Positions 14,618 to 22,020 of a stretch of DNA of 24,938 nucleotides are shown here, piece after piece. Source of the DNA: Bifidobacteriaceae bacterium (GTDB lineage Bacteria; Actinomycetota; Actinomycetes; Actinomycetales; WQXJ01); assembly GCA_031278675.1 (NCBI GenBank), contig JAITJY010000090.1:1-24938 (forward strand). The letters run 5' to 3'. The stretch's first letter is position 1; every line of letters starts with the position of its first letter. The position numbers were made by a program, and so were the translations under genes. Below the pieces are notes generated by a model, which made no database searches, was not told the DNA's origin, and saw only the letters and a program-made list of their open reading frames with translations.

Positions 14618-16287
14618 GTACGCCCGCGCAGGTGAGCGCCCCGGTGAGCGCCCCGCCGTTTTGGTTTGGGGTCGGCTCGTCTGCCTTCCAGGTCGAAGAA
14701 GGCGCCGGGCGCGGCGCGGGCATCTGGGACCAACTAGTGCCACCGGCCCTCGCCGAACGCCTCAGCCCGCGGCATTGGTCGTTGTTTGACCAAGACCTGC
14801 GTTTACTCCAATGGCTGGGCGTCAACGCGTACCGCTTGTCGTTGTCGTGGCCCCGGCTCCAACCGGCCGGGCCGGGCGGGTTCGAGGCGGGCGCCGTCCG
14901 GCATTACCGCTCCATGCTCCAAGCGCTGGTCGATTCTGGTATTGCCCCGTTGGTCACGTTGTACCACTGGGAACTGCCCATCTGGGCACACCACTGCGGC
15001 GGCTGGCTCCACCCGTTCACCGTAGAGGCGGCGACGCATTTCGCGGCCTTGGCTGGTCAGGCGTTCGGTGACCTGGTGACCAACTGGATCACGATCAACG
15101 AACCGTGGTGTGTGGCGTTCCTGGGCTACGGCACGGCCCGCCACGCGCCCGCCTTGAACAATCCGACCGCGATCTGGCCCGCAGCCTGCAACCTGAACCG
15201 CGCACATCACTCCATGGCCGCCGCGCTGAAGGCGGCGGACCCAAGCGCGCGGGTGGGACTCGCCCTCAACATTCACGCCCGCCTCCCGTCTGCGCCCCCA
15301 GGAATTACTCCCAGGCCCCAACCGTTGACAGCGCATTCGGGTGTGCCATCTGCGCCCCCAGGATTCACCGCCGCCGCGGCTCCGTCGCCGCCGGCTCCGG
15401 CCGCACTGGGCGGCACCCCGCCCGATTGGTTGCAGCTGCTGGGCGATGAACTCTTCCTCGGACCCGCCCTCGACGGCGCGTATGCGCCGTCCCTCCGCGC
15501 CGCGATCACCGCGCTGTGGGGCGAATCGGCCGATCCGGGCGCCACTCGCCTGCCCGGGGCGCAAGCGCCGGATTTCCTCGGAGTCAACTATTACGGCGCC
15601 TACGTGGTGGGCCCCGAAGATGGCGCCGCAGGCGCGCCACCAACCAGCCCACCGGCCGCAGGCGCGTCACCAACCGGCCCACCGCCCGCAGGCACGCCAC
15701 CAACCCCTCCGCCCGCAGGCGCGCCACCAACCGGCCCACCGCTCGCAGGTGCGCCACCAACCCCTCCGGCCGGGTCCGGAGTTGGGGGCTTGGCGCCAAG
15801 CCCCGAGGGCGCGCCACCGTCCTGCGCCAACGCACCGCCACCACTTGGCCGGGCCCCCGGCTGGGAACACGTGCCCGGGCCCGCCATTTGGCAGGTACCA
15901 CCGGACGGGGTGCCGCCTGCGGCCCACGCCGCAGCCCTGCGCACCTGGCTGACTGAGTTCGCCGAGCACCGCCCCGGCTTGCCCCTGGTCATCACCGAGA
16001 ACGGCTACCCGCGCCGGCGCGGCGGACCGCATCCGCTGCGTGATCCAGAACGGATCGAGTTTCTCGAAGCACATCTGCGTCAGGTCCTGGCAGCACGCCA
16101 GGCCGAAGTCCCCATTGAGGGATATTTTGCCTGGTCATTCCTCGATTCGATCGAATGGGACAGCCTGGGCGACGTCGAGTTCGGTCTGATCGCCGTGGAG
16201 GGCGGGACCCGCGCTAGGCACCCCAGACAGTCCGCTCACTGGTATCGCGACCGGATCGCGGCCGAACGGTTGGGAGGAGAACCATGA
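14614..16287 (+). CDS. GH1 beta-glucosidase/beta-glycosidase with Pro-rich insertions
   Basis: Cytoplasmic retaining beta-glycosidase, 557 residues; no signal peptide. GH1 hallmarks are all present: GVGSSAFQVEE at the N-terminus, the acid/base glutamate E163 in TINEPW, the nucleophile E462 in ITENGYP, and the C-terminal FAWSFLDSIEWDSLGDVEFGL. The two catalytic glutamates are about 300 residues apart, whereas typical GH1 enzymes have about 185-200. The excess comes from two Ala/Pro/Gly-rich insertions, near residues 224-262 and 338-400, the second containing a tandem repeat. The ATG in the ATGA overlap is the natural start; a longer in-frame extension reads through the permease gene and is spurious. 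With the alpha-xylosidase downstream, the likely substrate is a beta-glucoside freed of xylose. Confidence 0.92.
   Translation: MSTPAQVSAPVSAPPFWFGVGSSAFQVEEGAGRGAGIWDQLVPPALAERLSPRHWSLFDQDLRLLQWLGVNAYRLSLSWPRLQPAGPGGFEAGAVRHYRSMLQALVDSGIAPLVTLYHWELPIWAHHCGGWLHPFTVEAATHFAALAGQAFGDLVTNWITINEPWCVAFLGYGTARHAPALNNPTAIWPAACNLNRAHHSMAAALKAADPSARVGLALNIHARLPSAPPGITPRPQPLTAHSGVPSAPPGFTAAAAPSPPAPAALGGTPPDWLQLLGDELFLGPALDGAYAPSLRAAITALWGESADPGATRLPGAQAPDFLGVNYYGAYVVGPEDGAAGAPPTSPPAAGASPTGPPPAGTPPTPPPAGAPPTGPPLAGAPPTPPAGSGVGGLAPSPEGAPPSCANAPPPLGRAPGWEHVPGPAIWQVPPDGVPPAAHAAALRTWLTEFAEHRPGLPLVITENGYPRRRGGPHPLRDPERIEFLEAHLRQVLAARQAEVPIEGYFAWSFLDSIEWDSLGDVEFGLIAVEGGTRARHPRQSAHWYRDRIAAERLGGEP
15625..15768 (+). 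repeat. Tandem 30/27-bp repeat inside the GH1 gene
   Basis: Five consecutive units of 30, 30, 27, 30 and 27 bp, each carrying GCAGG(C/T)(G/A)CG(C/T)CACCAACC. They stay in frame and encode AGAPPTGPP-like peptides (residues about 338-385). The 27-bp units lack one codon before the last two prolines. They lie between the VNYYGAY strand and the nucleophile strand, outside the conserved barrel core. Confidence 0.85.
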
Positions 16288-16358
16288 AAGTCACTGCACG
16301 TCTCGGCGGGCGCGCACGGGATAGAGCAACGGAAGACCGCAAGGGAGGCACGCCGTGA
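16284..16358 (+). CDS. Possible 24-residue ORF bridging GH1 and GH31
   Basis: It starts with an ATG inside the GH1 stop (ATGA, 16284-16287) and ends with a TGA inside the GH31 start (GTGA, 16355-16358). A strong GGGAGGAG lies just upstream of its ATG, and a second strong site, GGGAGG, before the GH31 GTG lies within it. The peptide is basic (starts MKVTARLGGRARDRA, ends KGGTP) with no recognisable domain or membrane segment. The exact double overlap suggests a translational coupler that carries ribosomes across the gap. It could also be chance, since only 67 nt separate the big genes. Confidence 0.4.
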   Translation: MKVTARLGGRARDRATEDRKGGTP

Positions 16359-18661
16359 AGTTCAAGAGCGGCAAGTGGCTGCTGCACGAGTCCGTCCGGG
16401 CCGCCTACGCCACCCAAGCCGTCGACGTGCGGTGCACCGAGGACCAGATTTCGCTGGCCGCACTCACCCAGCCGCTGCGACACCGCGGTTCGGTCCTGAA
16501 CACGCCGACGATCACCGTTGACCTGTCATCCCCTGCCCCGGAGGTGGTGCGGGTCCGGGCGACCCACCACTCGGGCGTGTTGGACCCCGGCCCACATTTC
16601 GAGGTCCACCAAGCACCGGGCGAGGCCCGCGTGACACAGTCCGCCAACGCCGTGGCGCTGGCCACCGGCCAGCTCACCGCCCGGATCAGCCTCCAGGACC
16701 GTTTTGAGCTGTCCTGGACGGCCGAAGGCCGCGAACTGACCCACTTAGGCCCAGAAGACCTCGGCTACATGGAGGTTGGCGACGACGGCCCGTTCATGAT
16801 GGCACGCCTCGCGTTGGGCGTCGGTGCGAGCGTCTATGGCTTAGGCGAACGGTTCACAGCACTGGTGAAAAATGGCCAAGTCGTCGATTCTTGGAATGAG
16901 GATGGTGGGGTCGGCAGCGAACAGTCCTATAAGGCCGTACCGTTTTATTGGTCTACCGACGGCTATGGCGTGTTTGTCAACACGCCCGCACTGGTCTCCT
17001 TTGAGGTGGCCTCGGAAGTCACCAACGCTGTCCAATTCGCTGTGCGCGGTCAAACCCTGGAGTTCATGGTCATCTACGGCCCCACGCCCGCTCAAATCAT
17101 CGAACGCTACACCCAGTTGACGGGCCGGCCCGCCCTGCCGCCGGCGTGGTCCTTTGGCCTGTGGTTGTCGACATCGTTCACCACCGGCTACACTGCCGCG
17201 ACCGTGCGGGACTTCGTGGAGACCATGGCCCACCACGACATCCCACTGAGCGTGTTGCATTTCGACTCCTACTGGATGAAGGCACTGTGCTGGTGTGACT
17301 TCGAATGGGACCAGCAGGCTTTTCCTGACCCGGCGGGCCTGCTCGGCTGGCTGCGGGAGCGCGGCATACACCCGTCCGTATGGATCAACCCGTACATAGG
17401 GCAACGCTCACCGCTGTTCGCTCAGGCGGCCGCTGCGGGCTACCTCGCCCGGCGCCCCGACGGCTCCGTTTGGCAATGGGACCTGTGGGTCGCGGGAATG
17501 GGCCTGGTCGACTTCACCAACCCCGGCGCCCGCGCCTGGTTTGCCGACAAGATCAAGGCACTGGTCGCAACCGGTATCGACGCGGTCAAGACCGACTTCG
17601 GTGAACGCATCCCACTGGATGTGGCTTGGTTCGACGGCTCCGATCCCGAACGCATGCACAACTATTACTCATTCCTCTACAACCAGAGCGTTTTCGAGGC
17701 GCTGCGTTCGGTCAGAGGCGAAGGCGAGGCCGTGGTCTTCGCCCGGTCCGGGACCGCAGGCAGTCAACAATTCCCGGTCCATTGGGGTGGCGACTGCGAC
17801 GCGAGTTATGTTTCGATGGCTGAATCGCTCAGGGCGGGGCTCTCGCTGGGGCTCAGCGGCTTCGCTTTTTGGAGCCACGACATCGGCGGTTTCGAAGGCA
17901 CGCCGTCCCCGGAACTGTTTCAGCGCTGGGCGGCTTTTGGACTGCTCTCGTCGCATTCCAGGCTCCACGGTTCCACGTCATACCGCGTGCCGTGGGAATT
18001 CGGTCCGGATTCGGTTCGGGTGGTGCGTTTCTTTGCGCGGCTGAAGAACCGCCTGATGCCCTACATGTGGCGAGTCGGCGTGGAGGCGCACCAACGGGGG
18101 TTGCCGGTGCTGCGCGCCACGGTGCTCGAGTTCCCGGATGATCCAACCGCACGCCACTTGGAAAGCCAATATCTCCTTGGCCCCGACCTGCTGGTAGCCC
18201 CCATCTTCCGGCCGAATGGAGCCGGCGAAGCCTACCTGCCGGCCGGGCTCTGGACCGAGTTCTTCACAGGTGAGCGTCTCGCCGGGCCGGCGTGGTGGCG
18301 CGGTCAATGCCGCCCGGACCGGATTCCGCTGTTTGTCCGCGAGGGCGCGAGCATTGTTCAAGGCAGCCGCGAGGACCGGCCCGACTATGATTACGCTGAG
18401 GGTTTCACCGTCGAGGTTTTCGCATTGCCCGATGGCGCCGACGCTTCAGCCCAGATTTGGGGCACCGACGGCACCCTGGCCCTGACCGTGCACCTCCACC
18501 GCACAGGCCGGCGGGTATCTGCCCGCTTGGACGGTCGCATCCCCCACCAGTGGTCTTTGCGCTGGGTGGCCGGGCCTCTAGGTCCGGCCCGAGGACCGGT
18601 TGTGACCGCTGCGAGTGACAGTTGCTCAGCACTGTTCCTGGACATCCCGGACGGGGAGTGA
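16355..18661 (+). CDS. yicI: GH31 alpha-xylosidase (YicI-like)
   Basis: Cytoplasmic retaining alpha-xylosidase, 768 residues, that removes alpha-1,6-linked xylose from the non-reducing end of isoprimeverose-type or xyloglucan fragments. The nucleophile is D414 in KTDFGERIP and the acid/base is D480 in HWGGDCDASY. These lie two residues from the known E. coli YicI pair (D416 and D482). The long stretch GLSLGLSGFAFWSHDIGGFEGTP and SSHSRLHGSTSYRVPW also follow YicI closely. The N-terminal beta-sandwich and the C-terminal beta domains are complete. GTG 16355 has GGGAGG about 7 nt upstream. It is the last gene of the sugar operon and converges on dusB with one base between the stop codons. GH31 enzymes of this clade can also act on some alpha-glucosides. 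Confidence 0.92.
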   Translation: MKFKSGKWLLHESVRAAYATQAVDVRCTEDQISLAALTQPLRHRGSVLNTPTITVDLSSPAPEVVRVRATHHSGVLDPGPHFEVHQAPGEARVTQSANAVALATGQLTARISLQDRFELSWTAEGRELTHLGPEDLGYMEVGDDGPFMMARLALGVGASVYGLGERFTALVKNGQVVDSWNEDGGVGSEQSYKAVPFYWSTDGYGVFVNTPALVSFEVASEVTNAVQFAVRGQTLEFMVIYGPTPAQIIERYTQLTGRPALPPAWSFGLWLSTSFTTGYTAATVRDFVETMAHHDIPLSVLHFDSYWMKALCWCDFEWDQQAFPDPAGLLGWLRERGIHPSVWINPYIGQRSPLFAQAAAAGYLARRPDGSVWQWDLWVAGMGLVDFTNPGARAWFADKIKALVATGIDAVKTDFGERIPLDVAWFDGSDPERMHNYYSFLYNQSVFEALRSVRGEGEAVVFARSGTAGSQQFPVHWGGDCDASYVSMAESLRAGLSLGLSGFAFWSHDIGGFEGTPSPELFQRWAAFGLLSSHSRLHGSTSYRVPWEFGPDSVRVVRFFARLKNRLMPYMWRVGVEAHQRGLPVLRATVLEFPDDPTARHLESQYLLGPDLLVAPIFRPNGAGEAYLPAGLWTEFFTGERLAGPAWWRGQCRPDRIPLFVREGASIVQGSREDRPDYDYAEGFTVEVFALPDGADASAQIWGTDGTLALTVHLHRTGRRVSARLDGRIPHQWSLRWVAGPLGPARGPVVTAASDSCSALFLDIPDGE

Positions 18662-18662
18662 G

Positions 18663-19847
18663 TCAGCCGCCCGCCACACCCTGCTCCGCAGTTCTTAGCG
18701 CGGCCTGGGACGCGCCATCCAGGGTGCGCGAATCCAGCCAGCCGTCCGGCAACACCGCACGCTTAATGCCGCCCGCCCGCCCCCGTTGGCCTTCCGCCGC
18801 CCCGGCCGGATACGGCGAAGCCGGATCCAGCGGCGCCAACAACGCCTCAAGGTCACCCAAGGACGCTATCCGGTGAGCCTGCGCCCGGAAGGCCGGGCCC
18901 ACCGGATAGCCCCGGAAGTACCAGGACATGTGACCCCGCAACTCGCGCACACCCGCCTCTGGCGAACCGCGATAGTCCACCAAGAGGGCCGCGTGGCGCC
19001 GCACCGTGTCCATCACAAACCCCAGCGCCGGCCGCACCCGGACCGCCGAGCCCCGCGCCGCTGCCGCCAAATCGGCGAACAGCCACGGCCGGCCCAGGGC
19101 GCCCCGGCCCACCACCACCCCATCGCAACCGGTCTCATCGAGGAGGCGCACGGCATCGTCGGCTTCGAAGACGTCACCATTACCCAACACTGGAATCGAT
19201 TTCACCTCAGCCTTGAGCTGGGCTATCAACCCCCAATCCGCTTTGCCCGAATAATGCTGAACCATGGTGCGGGCGTGCAGAGCGATGCCCGCCGCACCCT
19301 CGGCCTGCGCCGCCAAGCCCGCCTCCAGGAACGTCAAATGCGCCGCATCGATCCCGGCCCGCAGCTTGACCGTGACCGGCCTCCCCCCGCTCGCCTCGAC
19401 CGCCGCGCCCACTATCCGCCGGAACAACTCCAGCTTCCACGGCAACGCCGCCCCACCGCCCTGCCGCGTCACCTTAGGCGCCGGGCAGCCGAAATTCAGA
19501 TCGATGTGGTCAGCCAAGTCACGCTCCGCGATCAAACGCACCGCCGCGCCCAGGACCGCCGGGTCCACGCCGTAAAGCTGAACCGAACGCGGATGCTCCG
19601 TCGGACCCTGCCGCACCATCCGCGCCGTCCGCTCCCCGCCTGCCAGCAGCGCCCGGCTCGTCACCATCTCACTGATGAACAGGCCCGGCCCAAAACTGCG
19701 TGCGAGCAACCGAAAAGGCAGGTTCGTCACGCCCGCCATTGGCGCGAGCACCACCGGGGCTGGAGCCACCAACGAGCCGAGCCGGAGTTGGCCTGTGGGC
19801 GGTTTGGCGGCGGGCGGGTTCGCTGCGGGCGGGTTCGCTGCGGGCAT
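18663..19847 (-). CDS. dusB: tRNA-dihydrouridine synthase (DusB-like)
   Basis: FMN- and NADPH-dependent reduction of uridine to dihydrouridine in tRNA D-loops. It has 394 residues with the Dus TIM barrel: VVLAPMAGVTNLPFR (FMN site), catalytic C121 in LNFGCPAPKV, HARTMVQHYSGKADW with the conserved HARTxxQxYxGxADW pattern, and LGNGDVFEADDA near the FMN phosphate site. A C-terminal helical domain follows (GHMSWYFRGYP). The first 18 residues are a repeat-derived PAANPPAANPPAAKPP extension that is not part of the fold; the true start could lie later, but no better codon with a ribosome-binding site was found. glyS ends 24 nt upstream on the same strand, so the two are probably co-transcribed. Its stop is one base from the GH31 stop. 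Confidence 0.93.
   Translation of the reverse strand: MPAANPPAANPPAAKPPTGQLRLGSLVAPAPVVLAPMAGVTNLPFRLLARSFGPGLFISEMVTSRALLAGGERTARMVRQGPTEHPRSVQLYGVDPAVLGAAVRLIAERDLADHIDLNFGCPAPKVTRQGGGAALPWKLELFRRIVGAAVEASGGRPVTVKLRAGIDAAHLTFLEAGLAAQAEGAAGIALHARTMVQHYSGKADWGLIAQLKAEVKSIPVLGNGDVFEADDAVRLLDETGCDGVVVGRGALGRPWLFADLAAAARGSAVRVRPALGFVMDTVRRHAALLVDYRGSPEAGVRELRGHMSWYFRGYPVGPAFRAQAHRIASLGDLEALLAPLDPASPYPAGAAEGQRGRAGGIKRAVLPDGWLDSRTLDGASQAALRTAEQGVAGG
19806..19844 (-). repeat. 15-bp tandem repeat at the start of dusB
   Basis: CGCTGCGGGCGGGTT (plus strand) occurs once in full, once shortened, and once as a degenerate copy at 19806-19820. On the minus strand it reads in frame as NPPAA units at the dusB N-terminus. 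Whole-unit slippage would only lengthen the N-terminal tail. Confidence 0.7.
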
Positions 19848-19871
19848 CGGCGCGCCGAATCGTTGGCGAGG

Positions 19872-21254
19872 TCAGGCCGCCAGCAGCGCCGCCAGACGCT
19901 CCTTGACTTGGGTCAGCCCGACCCGTTCTTGGGCCATCGAGTCGCGGTGACGGATAGTCGCCGCCTGGTCATCGAGGCTGTCGAAGTCAATGGTGATGCA
20001 CAACGGCGTACCCACCTCATCCTGGCGGCGGTAGCGCCGCCCAATGCCACCGGCGTCATCGAACTCCACATTCCAGTGTTTCCGCAGTTCAGCGGCCAGA
20101 TCGCGGGCCTTGGGCGACAGTTGAGCATGGCGCGACAACGGTAGGACCGCCGCCTTGACAGGCGCCAAACGCGGATCAAGACGCAACACCGTCCGGCGGT
20201 CGGTGCCACCCTTGGTGTTCGGGGCCTCATCCTCGCTATAGGCGTCCACCAGGAACGCCATCACCGAGCGGGACAGCCCAGCCGCAGGCTCAATCACATA
20301 CGGGACATAGCGCTCGCCGCTGTCCTGATCAAAAACGGACAGATCCGCCCCCGACTGCTCCGCGTGGGTGGTCAGATCAAAATCGGTGCGGTTGGCAATG
20401 CCCTCCAGTTCGCCCCACTCGGACCCCTGGAACTGGAAACGGTACTCAATGTCCACAGTCCGTTTCGAATAGTGCGACAGCTTCTCCTTCGGATGTTCAT
20501 AGTGCCGCAGGTTCTCAGCCTTGATACCCAGATCGGTATACCATTTGGTGCGCGTGTCGATCCAATACTGATGCCATTCCTCATCGGTGCCCGGCACCAC
20601 GAAGAACTCCATTTCCATCTGCTCGAATTCCCGCGTCCGGAAAATGAAATTGCCCGGAGTGATCTCGTTGCGGAACGACTTCCCGACCTGCCCAATACCA
20701 AACGGCGGCTTCTTCCGGGAAGACGCCAAGACATTAGCGAAGTTCACAAAGATTCCCTGGGCGGTTTCAGGGCGCAGATAGTGCAGACCCTTCTCGTCTT
20801 CCACCGGCCCCAAATAGGTGCGCAGCAAACCCGAGAACTGTTTCGGCTCAGTCCATTCGCCGCGCACCCCGCAAGAAGGACACGGCAAACCAGCCAGTCC
20901 GCCGGCCGGCGCATGGCCCTTGCGGGCCTCGAACTCTTCTTTCAGCGTATCCTCACGGAACCGCTTGTGACAGTTGGTGCATTCGATCAGCGGATCAGTG
21001 AACACAGCAACATGGCCCGACGCCTCCCACACCTGGCGCGGCAAGATGATGGAGGAATCCAACCCGACCACGTCCTCGCGCCCCTGGACCGTCGCCAGCC
21101 ACCACTGACGCTTAATGTTCTCTTTCAGTTCAACCCCCAGCGGACCATAATCCCAAGCTGATCTGGTGCCGCCGTAAATCTCACCGCACGGAAAAACTAG
21201 ACCCCGCCGCTTGGCGAGGGAGATCACCTGGTCGATACTGGAGGATTGAGCCAC
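19872..21254 (-). CDS. glyS: Glycyl-tRNA synthetase, dimeric class II type
   Basis: Charges tRNA-Gly with glycine in the cytoplasm. From GTG 21254 the product is 460 residues, the usual actinobacterial length, and begins AQSSSIDQVISLAKRRGLVFPCGEIYGGTRSAWDYGP in segments typical of the family. Zinc ligands are C92, C95, C125 and C128 (CTNC and CPSC). Motif 2 is FRNEITPG near 194-201, preceded by ETAQGIF. Motif 3 is EPAAGLSRSVMAFLVDAY. The anticodon-binding domain begins at APVKAAVLPL. The reading frame stays open to 21362, but the extra 36 residues do not fit the family. A -10-like TAAGAT ends 8 nt before GTG 21254 and no Shine-Dalgarno is seen, so a leaderless message is likely. dusB follows 24 nt downstream. 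Confidence 0.94.
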   Translation of the reverse strand: MAQSSSIDQVISLAKRRGLVFPCGEIYGGTRSAWDYGPLGVELKENIKRQWWLATVQGREDVVGLDSSIILPRQVWEASGHVAVFTDPLIECTNCHKRFREDTLKEEFEARKGHAPAGGLAGLPCPSCGVRGEWTEPKQFSGLLRTYLGPVEDEKGLHYLRPETAQGIFVNFANVLASSRKKPPFGIGQVGKSFRNEITPGNFIFRTREFEQMEMEFFVVPGTDEEWHQYWIDTRTKWYTDLGIKAENLRHYEHPKEKLSHYSKRTVDIEYRFQFQGSEWGELEGIANRTDFDLTTHAEQSGADLSVFDQDSGERYVPYVIEPAAGLSRSVMAFLVDAYSEDEAPNTKGGTDRRTVLRLDPRLAPVKAAVLPLSRHAQLSPKARDLAAELRKHWNVEFDDAGGIGRRYRRQDEVGTPLCITIDFDSLDDQAATIRHRDSMAQERVGLTQVKERLAALLAA

Positions 21255-21262
21255 AAGACGCC

Positions 21263-21268
21263 ATCTTA
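21263..21268 (-). promoter_or_regulatory. Possible -10 element for leaderless glyS
   Basis: TAAGAT (4 of 6 to TATAAT, and fitting TAnnnT) ends 8 nt upstream of the glyS GTG, so transcription would begin at or within two bases of the start codon. The -35 region is not convincing. It is one of three similar arrangements in this window, with dnaG and possibly the ABC ATPase. Confidence 0.35.
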
Positions 21269-21322
21269 GCCTCGATCCACCGATCCTCATGATGTCGGAC
21301 AGCCACGCGCTCGACCTCCCGT

Positions 21323-21342
21323 AGCGCGCCTCGTGGCGCGCT
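21323..21342. promoter_or_regulatory. Perfect 8-bp hairpin in the glyS divergent spacer
   Basis: AGCGCGCC and GGCGCGCT form an 8-bp perfect stem with a TCGT loop. It lies upstream of both glyS and the plus-strand cassette, so it is not a terminator for either. It could be a protein-binding dyad. No T-box consensus was found upstream of glyS. Confidence 0.3.
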
Positions 21343-21366
21343 GGGGCCAAGCCCGGCGCCAAAACT

Positions 21367-21383
21367 GTCTGCTCGGCGCAGAC
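21367..21383. promoter_or_regulatory. 6-bp hairpin ahead of the three-gene cassette
   Basis: GTCTGC and GCAGAC pair around a 5-nt loop, 34 nt before the first cassette start. No T-run follows. It could be an operator or leader structure; support is only the perfect stem and the location. Confidence 0.25.
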
Positions 21384-21417
21384 CCGCCCTTAGACCGGCG
21401 TGGCTAACGTGTGGAAC

Positions 21418-22020
21418 ATGAAGCCCACCGACCACACTCTTCCGCTCATAAACCGAGCCCTGCCGGAGAACCCGGTCCTGCCGGAGAACCCGATCCGGGC
21501 GATCGCTGTGGCGGGTGCCGCCATCGCCGCACTGCTCGGATCGTTGATCATCGTCCACGGGGCCGAGTCGGCGGTGAACGGACTGAACGGGCTCGATCTG
21601 CTGGTGCTGGTCGGCGCGGGCCTGGTGGCGTTGCCTCCCTGGCGGGCGGCGCCGCCTGACCAGCCCGTCGCCAAGCGACCGGTCCCCGTCGTGTTCAAGA
21701 TCGGCGCGATCACCACCCTGGTGATCGCGCTGGTCTGGCTCGCCGCCGGCACGACCTCAATCCTCGACCAGTACGGAGACGTCGCCGGGTACATTTTCGG
21801 CACGGTGCCGGGCGGCGCTGCGGCCGTGCTGGCGTTGTTCGGGATCCTCTCCTGCTTCGGGAAGCGCACAGCCGGCTCGCGGGCGCTGCTGATCGCGAAC
21901 CTGGCGGTGGCCTGCTTGGCCATTTTGCGCATCTTGATCGCCTTTGTGTTGACGGCAGCCAAGCCCGCGGCCGTCCCACCCACTTCACTATTGATGACCA
22001 CGGAAGGACTGGTGTCGTAA
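21418..22020 (+). CDS. Unrecognised four-helix membrane protein (cassette gene 1)
   Basis: Not recognised. About 200 residues with four hydrophobic segments: near AIAVAGAAIAALLGSLIIV, LDLLVLVGAGLVAL, FKIGAITTLVIALVWLAAG and ALLIANLAVACLAILRILIAFVL. A fifth weaker hydrophobic stretch lies between the last two. The N-terminus carries a direct peptide repeat, LPENPVLPENP. ATG 21418 is given as start; an in-frame GTG at 21400 would add six residues, and neither has a clear ribosome-binding site. The stop overlaps the next start as TAATG, implying coupled translation. It heads a three-gene plus-strand unit that diverges from glyS. Confidence 0.7.
   Translation: MKPTDHTLPLINRALPENPVLPENPIRAIAVAGAAIAALLGSLIIVHGAESAVNGLNGLDLLVLVGAGLVALPPWRAAPPDQPVAKRPVPVVFKIGAITTLVIALVWLAAGTTSILDQYGDVAGYIFGTVPGGAAAVLALFGILSCFGKRTAGSRALLIANLAVACLAILRILIAFVLTAAKPAAVPPTSLLMTTEGLVS

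Noticed and set aside
13987..16287. 766-residue reading of the GH1 gene
   Set aside because: The extra N-terminal 209 residues run through the second permease in another frame and match nothing; the GH1 fold starts after ATG 14614.
21255..21362. 36-residue N-terminal extension of glycyl-tRNA synthetase
   Set aside because: The residues are unlike the family, the region contains hairpins and a -10-like site, and GTG 21254 gives the standard length.
21255..21417. T-box riboswitch upstream of glyS
   Set aside because: No GGTGGNACCGCG-like sequence or matching stem is present; the hairpins seen are simple perfect dyads.
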